Shown: positions 1 to 6,415 of the stretch, in pieces
Layout: every line of letters starts with the position of its first letter
How positions within the stretch are numbered: the first letter of the stretch is position 1
Source of the DNA: Pseudomonadota bacterium
GTDB lineage: Bacteria > Pseudomonadota > Alphaproteobacteria > Sphingomonadales > Sphingomonadaceae
Length of the DNA stretch: 9,028 nt
Direction of reading: 5' to 3'
Assembly: GCA_023423775.1 (NCBI GenBank)
Contig: JAFAEZ010000126.1
Coordinates: forward strand, 1 to 9,028
Program-made: the position numbers and the translations under genes
The notes under the pieces: model-generated
Database searches by the model: none
Told to the model about the DNA's origin: nothing
Seen by the model: only the letters and a program-made list of their open reading frames with translations

Positions 1-244
1 CGCCCGAGCCGGCGCCGACATCGTGGAGCGCTTCCTCCATCGCCGCGATCACCTTGGGGTTCTGGCCCATGGCGAGATAGTCGTTGGAGCACCAGACGGT
101 GATCGGCTTCGGGCCGTTATGGCCGGCGAAGCAGCGTGCATTGGGGTAGGAGCCCTTGTCGCGCAGGATGTCGATGAAGACGCGGTAGCGTCCCTCGGCA
201 TGCAGCCGGTCGATCGCCTGCGCGAAAATACGCTGGTAGTCCAA
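1..244 (-). CDS. hemA: 5-aminolevulinate synthase, N-terminal part (runs off the window)
   Basis: This is the first 81 codons of ALA synthase, the PLP enzyme that condenses glycine with succinyl-CoA in the first step of haem synthesis by the C4 route, in the cytoplasm. The translation begins MDYQRIFAQAIDRLHAEGRY and continues through FIDI, ITVWCSNDYLAMGQNPKVI and ends at VGAGSG. This matches the family's N-terminus, including the (N)DYLxMGQ substrate-site segment and the start of the GAGSGGTRNI segment. The start is inferred to be TTG at 244-242: there is an in-frame TAG at 274-272, no ATG or GTG lies between, and known homologues begin MDY at this point. A weak GGGGA (246-250 region) could be the ribosome site. 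The gene lies 60 bases downstream of murI on the same strand, so it may be cotranscribed or use its own promoter near 271-276. The remaining roughly 320 residues, including the PLP lysine, are outside the window. Confidence 0.95.
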   Translation of the reverse strand, partial: MDYQRIFAQAIDRLHAEGRYRVFIDILRDKGSYPNARCFAGHNGPKPITVWCSNDYLAMGQNPKVIAAMEEALHDVGAGSG

Positions 245-266
245 GTCGCGTCCCCGATGATGCTGA

Positions 267-280
267 CCGCTCTATAGCGG
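267..280 (-). promoter_or_regulatory. Short hairpin with a TATAGA box in the hemA leader
   Basis: Positions 267-271 and 276-280 are perfectly complementary (CCGCT and AGCGG) around a 4-base loop, 23 bases before the hemA TTG. Read on the minus strand, the loop and stem contain TATAGA, which resembles a -10 box in an otherwise GC-rich region, but no good -35 box lies at 17-18 bases. It could be a promoter element, a leader hairpin, or chance. There is no T-run, so it is not a convincing terminator for murI. Confidence 0.25.
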
Positions 281-304
281 ATGGGGGGCCTCTAAAGCCA
301 GTGG

Positions 305-1129
305 CTAACCGCCGCAACTCCGGGATTCACCCGATAGGCCGATCATCCGATCGAGGCCGAAAGCGGCGAGGCCGGGCCGGTAGGCCTCGACCATCGGCGA
401 CCAGCGGGTGAAGACGGCGGTGCCCGGGCAGGCTTCGTCCGGCCAGCGATGATCGCGCGTCAGCCAGGCCGTGCGGCGGGCGATCCCTTCCTTGCCGTCG
501 ACGAAGGCGATGGGGCGGGGCGCGGCGGCGGCCAGTTCGGCCTCGACCAGCGGGAAATGCGTGCAGGCGAGCACGATCGTGTCGATCCGCTCCCCGCCGG
601 GCTGCGTGAGAAGGTCGTCGAGGATGCGCCGATACTCCGCCGCGTCGGTCGCCTCGCCGCGCAGCTTGGCCTCCGCCAGGTCGACGAGCTCGGCCGAGCC
701 GTGGCGCAGCACGCGGCAATCCGGCGCGAACTGCGCGGAAAGCCGGTCGACATAAGGCTGGCGCACGGTGGCTTCGGTGCCGAGCACGCCGATGACCCGG
801 GTCTTGGACAGCGCAGCCGCCGGCTTGATCGCAGGCACGGTGCCGACGATCGGCAGGTCGAGCGCCGCCCGCACGGCATCGAGGGCGATGGTCGAAGCGG
901 TGTTGCAGGCAATCACGATCAGCTCCGGGTCGAACCGTTCGGCCAGTCGTCCGAGCATGGCCGGGACCCGGGCCGCGATTTCCGTCTCGCTCTTGGTGCC
1001 ATAGGGGTAGCCGGCGGAATCGGCGGCGTAGACGATCGGGGCGGTCGGCATCAGCGCGCGGATCGGACGCAGCACGGAGAGGCCGCCAATACCCGAGTCG
1101 AAGATCAGCAGCGGCCGCGCGTCAGTCAT
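305..1129 (-). CDS. murI: Glutamate racemase
   Basis: MurI interconverts L- and D-glutamate in the cytoplasm and supplies D-Glu for peptidoglycan precursors. The 274-residue protein has the usual family length (about 250-280). It opens with FDSGIGGLSV (residues 10-19, catalytic Asp11 region) and carries the two catalytic cysteines in IACNTAST (Cys75) and LACTHFPL (Cys189). YPYGTKS (41-47) and GTEATVRQPY (117-126) are also family landmarks. I chose the ATG at 1129-1127 because the protein then begins MTDARPLLIFDSGIGG, like homologues. The frame stays open upstream to a TTG at 1165, but that extension (LRRAVALKRRS) is not family-like. The ribosome site is poor: GGAG sits only one base from the ATG. 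The gene is divergent from plsY and upstream of hemA on the same strand. The ACTHFPL motif has Ala where Gly is more common, which is a minor variation. Confidence 0.95.
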   Translation of the reverse strand: MTDARPLLIFDSGIGGLSVLRPIRALMPTAPIVYAADSAGYPYGTKSETEIAARVPAMLGRLAERFDPELIVIACNTASTIALDAVRAALDLPIVGTVPAIKPAAALSKTRVIGVLGTEATVRQPYVDRLSAQFAPDCRVLRHGSAELVDLAEAKLRGEATDAAEYRRILDDLLTQPGGERIDTIVLACTHFPLVEAELAAAAPRPIAFVDGKEGIARRTAWLTRDHRWPDEACPGTAVFTRWSPMVEAYRPGLAAFGLDRMIGLSGESRSCGG

Positions 1130-1191
1130 GCTCCGTCGCTTTAGCGCCACGGCGCGGCGGAGCAAGCCGGGCCTGCGGAGGCTGATCCAAA

Positions 1192-1221
1192 TTGTTGCGC
1201 CCCCGACGTTTGATGTTAAAT
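1192..1221 (+). promoter_or_regulatory. Possible promoter for the plsY-dprA-topA-FKBP unit
   Basis: An AT-rich island sits in the murI/plsY divergent gap. TTGTTG (1192-1197) and TTAAAT (1216-1221) are separated by 18 bases and match a sigma-70-like pattern. Transcription would then start near 1228, which would allow translation from GTG 1246 but not from ATG 1213. The -10 box falls between the arms of the 1200-1237 dyad. A short inverted pair, CAAATT (1188-1193) and AATTTG (1219-1224), also brackets this region. This rests on pattern only, and alphaproteobacterial promoters are poorly predicted by eye. Confidence 0.35.
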
Positions 1222-1237
1222 TTGAGCCAGTCGGGGG
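1200..1237 (+). promoter_or_regulatory. 8-bp GC inverted repeat over the plsY leader
   Basis: CCCCCGAC (1200-1207) and GTCGGGGG (1230-1237) are perfectly complementary and flank a 22-base AT-rich spacer. The right arm contains the only G-rich tract that could act as a ribosome site for GTG 1246. As RNA the stem would hide that site; as DNA it could be an operator around the proposed -10 box. Which of these applies depends on where transcription starts, and this cannot be read from the sequence. Confidence 0.4.
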
Positions 1238-1245
1238 TTGCTTTC

Positions 1246-1851
1246 GTGAATGCTGAAATTTTGACCGCGCCGCTGCTTTCGCTTGCGGTCGGCTATCTGC
1301 TGGGTTCGATCCCCTTTGGCGTGTTGCTGACGCGAATGGCGGGCGCGGGCGATCTGCGTGCGATCGGCTCGGGGAATATCGGCGCCACCAACGTGCTGCG
1401 CACGGGCCGAAAGGGGCTCGCCGCGCTGACGCTGCTGCTCGACGGGCTCAAGGGCACGGCCGCCGTCCTCCTCGTCCGCGCTTTTTATCCAGGAATGGAA
1501 GAGCTCGCCGCGATCGGCGCGCTGATCGGCCATCTCTACCCGCTGTGGCTCCGCTTCCGCGGCGGCAAGGGCGTTGCGACTCTGATGGGGATCATGTGCG
1601 CGCTGCAGTGGGAGTCGGCCCTGGTCTACGCCGTGCTGTGGCTCGGCACGCTGGCGGTCACGCGTTACTCCTCGCTGGCCGGGATGACGGCGGCTCTGCT
1701 GGCCCCGGTTGCGGCGGCGGCATTCCAGCGCTTCGACCTCGCCTTGCTCTATCTCGGCTTCGGCCTGCTCGTCTTCTGGAAGCATCGCGGCAATGTCGAG
1801 CGCTTGCTGGCTGGGACGGAGCTGAGGGTCGGGAGCGGCAGGGAAGGCTGA
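1246..1851 (+). CDS. plsY: Acyl-phosphate:glycerol-3-phosphate acyltransferase
   Basis: PlsY is an inner-membrane enzyme that transfers an acyl group from acyl-phosphate (made by PlsX) to glycerol-3-phosphate, the first step of phospholipid synthesis. The three family motifs are present: GSGNIGATNVLR after the first membrane segment, GHLYPLWLRFRGGKGVAT in the middle, and KHRGNVERLLAGTE at the C-terminus. The hydrophobic pattern fits the usual five membrane segments. I chose GTG 1246, giving 201 residues that begin MNAEILTAPLL and run straight into GYLLGSIPFG, as in homologues of about 200 residues. A GGGGG tract lies 8 bases upstream. The frame is open back to ATG 1213 and TTG 1192, so an 11- or 18-residue longer form is possible, but those starts lie in the probable promoter. 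Its stop TGA shares its last A with the ATG of dprA, which suggests translational coupling. Confidence 0.93.
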   Translation: MNAEILTAPLLSLAVGYLLGSIPFGVLLTRMAGAGDLRAIGSGNIGATNVLRTGRKGLAALTLLLDGLKGTAAVLLVRAFYPGMEELAAIGALIGHLYPLWLRFRGGKGVATLMGIMCALQWESALVYAVLWLGTLAVTRYSSLAGMTAALLAPVAAAAFQRFDLALLYLGFGLLVFWKHRGNVERLLAGTELRVGSGREG

Positions 1852-2954
1852 TGCACGCCCGCGGCGCCCCGGAAGATGTGGTCGCCCGGCTTCGCCTCAT
1901 CCGCTCGGACAATATCGGTCCGGTCACCTATTTCCAGCTGCTGGCCCGTTTCGGCTCGCCCCAGGCGGCGCTCGATGCCGTGCCCGACCTCGCCGCGCGC
2001 GGCGGCGGCCGTGCGCCGAGGCTCGCTTCGCGCCACTCGGTCGAGCAGGAGATGGAGCAGGTCGATCGGCTCGGCGCGCGCTATCTCTTTCTCGGCCAAG
2101 GCCTGTATCCCTCATTGCTGGCCGAACTCGAAGCAGCGCCGCCGGCGCTGATCGTTCGCGGCCACCCGACTTTGCTCGACAAGCCGGCGGTCGCGCTGGT
2201 CGGCGCCCGCAACGCCTCGGCCGCCGCGTGCCGTTTCGCGCGGCAACTGGCCCAGGATCTGGGGGAGGCGGGGATGGTGGTCGTGTCGGGGCTTGCCCGC
2301 GGCATCGACACGGCCGCGCATGACGGGGCGCTCGAAACCGGCACCGTCGCCGTCGTCGCCGGCGGCATCGACGTCTTCTATCCCCCCGAAAATCAGGAAA
2401 GGCAGGAGGCGATCGGCGAGCGCGGCCTGCTGGTCGCTGAGCAGCCGCCCGGCGTCGAGCCGCGCGCGCGCCATTTCCCCTATCGAAACCGAATCATCGC
2501 CGGACTGACGCACGGCACCGTGGTCGTCGAGGCCGCGCCCAAATCGGGTTCGTTGATCACCGCGCGTCACGCGACCGAATATGGTCGCGAGGTGATGGCG
2601 GTGCCGGGCTCGCCGCTCGATCCGAGGGCGCAAGGCTGCAACCAGCTCATCCGCGAAGGGGCGACACTGGTGCAGAATGCGGACGACGTGCTGGAGGCGA
2701 TCCGGCCGCTGCGCATCCGTCCGTTCGCCCAACCCGGCCGCGATTATGGTGCGGCCCCGGTTTCGCCCGACGTCGAACAGGACGAACGCAGCAGGGTGCT
2801 TGATCTGCTCAGCCCCACACCCGTCCCGGTCGACGAAATCGTCCGCCAGGCCGGGCTGCCGCCGGCGACGATCCAGACCATCCTCCTGGAGCTGGAACTG
2901 GCGGGCCGGTTGGAACGTCATGCCGGCGGCAGGGTCAGCCTGATTGCCGCTTGA
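1851..2954 (+). CDS. dprA: DNA-processing protein DprA (Smf), RecA loader
   Basis: DprA binds incoming single-stranded DNA during transformation and loads RecA; it is also widely kept in bacteria not known to be competent. The 367-residue protein has an N-terminal helical, SAM/HhH-like region (about 8-60; LRLIRSDNIGPVTYFQLLARFG), then the Rossmann-type DprA core. Core landmarks are VALVGARNAS (114-123), VVVSGLARGIDTAAHDGAL (143-161), GGIDVFYPPEN (171-181), RHFPYRNRIIAGLT (207-220), KSGSLITARHATEYGREVMAVPG (231-253) and GCNQLIREGATLV (262-274). Residues about 306-367 resemble the C-terminal winged-helix domain (VDEIVRQAGLPPATIQTILLELELAGRLER). The ATG overlaps the plsY stop by one base and has a good ribosome site, GGGAAGG, at 1841-1847. 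The same frame extends upstream through plsY, but that part is not family-like. The length is normal and no key motif is missing. Confidence 0.95.
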   Translation: MHARGAPEDVVARLRLIRSDNIGPVTYFQLLARFGSPQAALDAVPDLAARGGGRAPRLASRHSVEQEMEQVDRLGARYLFLGQGLYPSLLAELEAAPPALIVRGHPTLLDKPAVALVGARNASAAACRFARQLAQDLGEAGMVVVSGLARGIDTAAHDGALETGTVAVVAGGIDVFYPPENQERQEAIGERGLLVAEQPPGVEPRARHFPYRNRIIAGLTHGTVVVEAAPKSGSLITARHATEYGREVMAVPGSPLDPRAQGCNQLIREGATLVQNADDVLEAIRPLRIRPFAQPGRDYGAAPVSPDVEQDERSRVLDLLSPTPVPVDEIVRQAGLPPATIQTILLELELAGRLERHAGGRVSLIAA

Positions 2955-2977
2955 CGGCGGCCGTCCCCTCATCACCC

Positions 2978-2992
2978 TACACGTGTACGCGT
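2978..2992 (+). promoter_or_regulatory. Perfect palindrome before topA
   Basis: TACACGTGTA (2978-2987) is a perfect 10-bp palindrome, immediately followed by the overlapping 6-bp palindrome ACGCGT (2987-2992). Both lie in the 56-base dprA-topA gap, directly before the GAAGGA ribosome site (2993-2998). It could be a protein-binding site controlling topA. The size and position fit, but I do not recognise a regulator. Confidence 0.3.
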
Positions 2993-3010
2993 GAAGGACC
3001 ATGAACACCT

Positions 3011-5551
3011 ATGAAGCTTGTCGTCGTCGAATCCCCGGCCAAGGCCAAGACCATCGAGAAATATCTGGGAAGCGACTATCGCGTCCTGGCCTCCTACGGT
3101 CACGTCCGCGATCTGCCGCCCAAGGACGGATCGGTCGATCCCGATGCCGGCTTCGCGATGGAGTGGGAAAATTACGCGGACAAGGCCAAGCAGCTCAAAG
3201 CCATTACTGATGAGGCGAAGAAGGCCGACAGCCTGATCCTCGCCACCGACCCCGATCGCGAGGGCGAGGCGATCAGCTGGCATGTCCAGGAAGTGCTGCA
3301 AAAGCGCCGCGCGCTGCCCGCCCATGTCGAGCGGGTCACGTTCAACGCGATCACCAAGTCGGCAGTGACCGACGCGATGAAGGCGCCGCGCGCGCTCGAC
3401 GAGGATCTGATCGACGCCTACCGCGCCCGCCGCGCGCTCGATTATCTGGTCGGCTTCACGCTCTCGCCCGTGCTGTGGCGCAAGCTGCCCGGCGCCAAGT
3501 CGGCGGGACGCGTCCAGTCCGTCGCCTTGCGCCTGATCGTCGATCGCGAACGCGAGATCGAGCTGTTCAAGGCGCAGGAATATTGGAGCGTTTCGGCTAC
3601 GATGGAGGCCGACGGGACCGAGTTCCTCGCCCGCCTCGTTCGCTTCAAGGGCGAGAAGATCGACCGCCTGACGATCGGCGACGAAGGCACGGCGATGGCG
3701 GCCAAGGCGGCAGTCGAGGCCGGCCGCTTTGCGGTCGCCACGGTCGAGACCAAGCCGCTCACGCGCAATCCGCCGCCGCCGTTCACGACCTCGACGCTGC
3801 AGCAGGAAGCGGCGCGCAAGCTCGGTTTCTCCGCCAGCCACACGATGCGCATCGCCCAGCAGCTCTACGAGGACGGTGCGATCACCTACATGCGTACCGA
3901 CGGCGTGCAGATGGCCGAGGAAGCCATTTCGGCCGCGCGCAAGGCGGTGGCGAGCCGCTATGACGCGAGCTACGTGCCGGACAAGCCGCGCATTTACCAG
4001 ACCAAGGCCAAGAATGCCCAGGAGGCGCACGAAGCGATCCGCCCGACCGACTTCAGCCGCGATCGGGCCGGATCGGGCGACCATGCTCGCCTCTACGATC
4101 TCGTCTTCAAGCGCGCGCTCGCCAGCCAGATGGCGTCGGCGCGGCTCGAGCGGACCACGGTCGAGATGGTCGACGGTACCGGCCAGACGGCGCTGCGCGC
4201 CACCGGCCAGGTCGTGCTCTTCCCGGGTTTCCTGGCGCTCTACGAAGAAGGCCGCGATGACGAGGCCGACGAGGAAAGCCGCCGCCTGCCGCGCCTCAAG
4301 GAAGGCGATGCGCCGGCCAAGAAATCGGTCCACGCCGAGCAGCATTTCACCCAGCCGCCGCCGCGTTATTCCGAGGCGAGCCTGGTCAAGAAGATGGAGG
4401 AGCTCGGCATCGGCCGGCCCTCCACCTATGCGGCCACTTTGCAGACGCTGAAGGACCGCGACTACGTCACGGTCGAGAAGAACCGCTTCTTCCCGGCCGA
4501 GAGCGGGCGGCTGCTGACCGCCTTCCTCGAGCGCTTCTTCGAGCGCTACGTCTCCTACGATTTCACGGCCGGACTCGAGGAGGAGCTCGACGACATTTCG
4601 GGCGGCCGGGCCGACTGGCAGAAGGTGCTCGAGGCCTTCTGGCGGGACTTCAAGCCCAAGACCGCCGAGATCATGGAACAGAAGCCGTCCGAAGTGACGG
4701 CGGCGCTCGATGAGTTTCTGGCGCCCTTCCTGTTCCCGGACAAGGGCGATGGCTCGGACCCGCGCCTGTGCCCGGCCTGCGGCGAAGGCCGGCTGGCGCT
4801 GCGCGGCGGCCGCTTCGGCGCGTTCGTCGCCTGCTCCAACTACCCCGAATGCAAGTTCACCCGCCGCTTTGCCCAGGGCGGCGAGGAAGCGGCCGGCGAC
4901 ACCGGCCCGGAGGTTCTGGGCCAGCATCCCGAGACCGGCCAGGACGTGGTCCGCAAGACCGGCCGGTTCGGCCCTTATGTCGAGATGGGCGAGGGCAAGG
5001 AGGCCAAGCGCGCCTCGATCCCCAAGGATGCGGGCGAGCTCGACCTCGACCTCGCGGTGAGATTGCTCTCGCTGCCGCGCACGATCGGCGCGCATCCCGA
5101 GACCGGCGAGCCGATCACCGCCAGCATCGGCCGCTACGGGCCCTATCTCGCCCATAACGGCAAATATGCGCGGCTGGCCTCGACCGCCGAGGTGTTCGAG
5201 ACCGGCATGAACGCGGCAGTGGCCAAGCTTGCCGACGCCGCCAATGGCGGCGGCCGGGGCCGCGGCGCCGCGCGCGAGCCGCTGAAGGTGCTGGGCGCGC
5301 ATCCGCGCACCGAGGCCGAGATCAAACTGATGGAAGGGCGCTACGGCCCCTATGTCACCGACGGCACGACCAACGCCACCTTGCCCAAGACGATCGCGCC
5401 CGAAGCGCTGACCCTCGAGGAGGCGGCGCAATTGATCGACGAACGCGCGGCCAAGGCGCCGGCCAAGAAGGGGCGCGCGAAGAGGGCCCCGGCCAAGAAG
5501 GCCCCGGCCAAGAAGACGGCGGCCAAGAAGCCCGCGGCGAAGAAGGATTGA
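3011..5551 (+). CDS. topA: DNA topoisomerase I (type IA)
   Basis: TopA relaxes negatively supercoiled DNA through a transient covalent link to a 5' phosphate. The 846-residue protein starts with a TOPRIM domain: MKLVVVESPAKAKTIEKYLG with Glu7, and ATDPDREGEAISWHV with Asp80, Asp82 and Glu84. The catalytic tyrosine is Tyr293 in ITYMRTDG. A single four-cysteine zinc motif follows (Cys587, Cys590, Cys608, Cys614). Three related C-terminal repeats come next, each with an (I/L)GxHP-type start and a GR(F/Y)GPY core: about 633-673, 690-724 and 757-793. The tail (813-846) is a lysine/alanine-rich PAKK-type sequence likely to bind DNA. ATG 3011 gives the family start. The ribosome site GAAGGA at 2993-2998 is 12 bases away, which is long, and it sits only 2 bases from an out-of-frame ATG at 3001. 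The stop lies 5 bases before the isomerase start. Confidence 0.97.
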   Translation: MKLVVVESPAKAKTIEKYLGSDYRVLASYGHVRDLPPKDGSVDPDAGFAMEWENYADKAKQLKAITDEAKKADSLILATDPDREGEAISWHVQEVLQKRRALPAHVERVTFNAITKSAVTDAMKAPRALDEDLIDAYRARRALDYLVGFTLSPVLWRKLPGAKSAGRVQSVALRLIVDREREIELFKAQEYWSVSATMEADGTEFLARLVRFKGEKIDRLTIGDEGTAMAAKAAVEAGRFAVATVETKPLTRNPPPPFTTSTLQQEAARKLGFSASHTMRIAQQLYEDGAITYMRTDGVQMAEEAISAARKAVASRYDASYVPDKPRIYQTKAKNAQEAHEAIRPTDFSRDRAGSGDHARLYDLVFKRALASQMASARLERTTVEMVDGTGQTALRATGQVVLFPGFLALYEEGRDDEADEESRRLPRLKEGDAPAKKSVHAEQHFTQPPPRYSEASLVKKMEELGIGRPSTYAATLQTLKDRDYVTVEKNRFFPAESGRLLTAFLERFFERYVSYDFTAGLEEELDDISGGRADWQKVLEAFWRDFKPKTAEIMEQKPSEVTAALDEFLAPFLFPDKGDGSDPRLCPACGEGRLALRGGRFGAFVACSNYPECKFTRRFAQGGEEAAGDTGPEVLGQHPETGQDVVRKTGRFGPYVEMGEGKEAKRASIPKDAGELDLDLAVRLLSLPRTIGAHPETGEPITASIGRYGPYLAHNGKYARLASTAEVFETGMNAAVAKLADAANGGGRGRGAAREPLKVLGAHPRTEAEIKLMEGRYGPYVTDGTTNATLPKTIAPEALTLEEAAQLIDERAAKAPAKKGRAKRAPAKKAPAKKTAAKKPAAKKD
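5461..5545 (+). repeat. 15-bp-period tandem repeat encoding the TopA Lys/Ala tail
   Basis: The 10-mer GGCCAAGAAG occurs exactly at 5461, 5491, 5506 and 5521, with a one-base variant at 5536 (GGCGAAGAAG) and a degraded unit near 5476. The spacing is always a multiple of 15 bases, so each unit encodes a pentapeptide of the type PAKKA. Copy-number change would add or remove five residues without shifting the frame. The last unit also supplies AGAAGGA (5541-5547), the likely ribosome site of the next gene. Confidence 0.85.
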
Positions 5552-5556
5552 GGCTG

Positions 5557-6048
5557 ATGGGGGGACAGAAGACCATGCTGGCCTTGGTCGGCGGCGCAAT
5601 CCTGCTGTCGGCGGTGGCGGCGGCGAGCCAGGCGCCGGTCGAGCGTGATGCCGAATGGCATAACGGCCAGGCCGCCTATCTGATCGGGCTCAAGGCGGCG
5701 GAGGGCTGGTCCAACACCGCGAGCGGCCTGCGCTATCGCCGCATCAAGGGCGACGGCACCGGTGCCAGGCCGAGCCCGGCCGACACGGTCACGATCCATT
5801 ATGCCGGCCGGCTGATCGACGGCACTGAGTTCGACAGCTCGATCGCGCGCGGCGAGCCGGCCACCTTTCCGCTGCCGCGGCTGATTAGGGGCTGGCAGGA
5901 AGGCGTGCCGCTGATGGGCGTGGGCGACACGTACGAATTCGCGATCCCCTACACGCTTGCTTACGGCGCCAAGGGCAAGGGGCCGATCCCTGGCGGCGCG
6001 ACCCTGATCTTCACGATCGAGCTGATCGGCATCGGCGAGGCCGGCTGA
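5557..6048 (+). CDS. Secreted FKBP-type peptidyl-prolyl cis-trans isomerase
   Basis: This enzyme catalyses cis-trans isomerisation of X-Pro bonds and probably acts in the periplasm on exported proteins. With the ATG at 5557 it has 163 residues. Residues 1-24 form a signal peptide: Lys5, then a hydrophobic stretch LALVGGAILLSAVAAA. Cleavage is likely after one of the alanines near 21-26. The FKBP domain runs from about 57 to 160, with VTIHYAGRLIDGTEFDSS (78-95), GEPATFPLPRLIRGWQEG (99-116) and AYGAKGKGPIPGGATLIF (135-152). The pocket residues Tyr82, Phe92, Asp93, Ile110, Trp113 and Tyr136 are present. It lacks the long dimerisation domain of Mip/FkpA. The frame is open to TTG 5548, and ATG 5575 is a shorter alternative. 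I prefer 5557 because AGAAGGA (5541-5547) is well spaced and Lys5 gives the signal peptide its positive end. It is 5 bases after topA and convergent with the DsrE gene. Confidence 0.93.
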   Translation: MGGQKTMLALVGGAILLSAVAAASQAPVERDAEWHNGQAAYLIGLKAAEGWSNTASGLRYRRIKGDGTGARPSPADTVTIHYAGRLIDGTEFDSSIARGEPATFPLPRLIRGWQEGVPLMGVGDTYEFAIPYTLAYGAKGKGPIPGGATLIFTIELIGIGEAG

Positions 6049-6059
6049 GGCGTCAGGCC
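6043..6059. other. Small hairpin joining the stop codons of two convergent genes
   Basis: The isomerase gene (plus) and the DsrE gene (minus) end only 4 bases apart. GGCTGA (6043-6048) can pair with TCAGGCC (6053-6059) with one bulged G, around the loop GGCG. The stem contains both TGA stops. It is symmetrical, so it could form in either transcript, but no T-run follows on either side. It is a weak candidate for a two-way terminator. Confidence 0.25.
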
Positions 6060-6415
6060 ATCAGGAGCTGGTCGTCGCGATGGTCGGCGAGCAGCTCCAC
6101 CAGGCCGCCGGTCGTTATGCCCTCCGGGAGGGCGTCGGCGCGCATCCCGGCAAGGGCGAGGCCGCTCTGGCAGGCGACGATCTCGACGCCGAGCGCAGTC
6201 GCTTCCCCGAGTAGGTCGCCCAGCTTGGGCAACCCCGCCTCGCTGTAGCGGACGTCGTCGGGCGCTGCGATCGGCTGTTTGAGGAGCGCTACCGCCTCGG
6301 CCTGGAGGAATATCCGCGCCGGCCGGTCGAGCGCCGCCTGCGCCGCCGCCAGCGACAAGGCCGCGTGCAGCCGTGCCGGATCTGCGCCGGCGACGACGAT
6401 CGTCAGACCGCGCAT
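6053..6415 (-). CDS. DsrE-family small sulfur-relay-like protein
   Basis: This 120-residue protein resembles the DsrE/DsrF/YchN fold: a leading beta strand LTIVVAGADPARLHAAL, a central region that includes IFLQAEAVALLK, and a conserved-type cysteine in GVEIVACQSGLALAGM (Cys82). In well-studied members such as DsrE and TusD, a cysteine in this position carries persulfide sulfur. Its role here is inferred, not shown. It starts at ATG 6415, 13 bases inside the end of the upstream MoeB/ThiF gene, so the two are probably translated together. The ribosome site is weak, which also suggests coupling. The neighbour activates C-terminal glycines of sulfur-carrier proteins, so a joint role in sulfur transfer to molybdopterin, thiamine or another thio-cofactor is plausible. 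The family assignment is moderately sure; the substrate is unknown. The protein has no signal peptide and is probably cytoplasmic. Confidence 0.75.
   Translation of the reverse strand: MRGLTIVVAGADPARLHAALSLAAAQAALDRPARIFLQAEAVALLKQPIAAPDDVRYSEAGLPKLGDLLGEATALGVEIVACQSGLALAGMRADALPEGITTGGLVELLADHRDDQLLMA

Noticed and set aside
23..277. An 84-codon plus-strand ORF at the left edge
   Set aside because: It is antisense to the clear HemA N-terminus.
245..304. A terminator after murI
   Set aside because: The only good hairpin (267-280) has a 5-bp stem and no T-run, and it lies close to the hemA start, so it fits a leader or promoter feature at least as well.
449..1144. A 231-codon plus-strand open frame opposite murI
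   Set aside because: It is an antisense shadow of a gene with both catalytic cysteines in place. Its composition is Arg/Gly/Asp rich and it has no family features.
1545..1850. A possible 102-residue N-terminal extension of DprA in the same frame
   Set aside because: It lies wholly over the conserved second half of plsY in another frame. The ATG at 1851 has a good ribosome site and gives the normal DprA length.
3001..3210. A 69-codon ORF starting 10 bases before topA
   Set aside because: It overlaps the TOPRIM coding region in another frame and has no recognisable motif. I kept only its start codon as a possible influence on topA translation.
2972..5599. An 875-codon open frame on the minus strand opposite topA
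   Set aside because: It is antisense to an unmistakable topA. Its composition (Arg, Gly, Leu and Ala rich; GRRLLGRGLLGRG-type runs) is what GC-rich third positions give on the complementary strand, and its start region is the reversed PAKK repeat.
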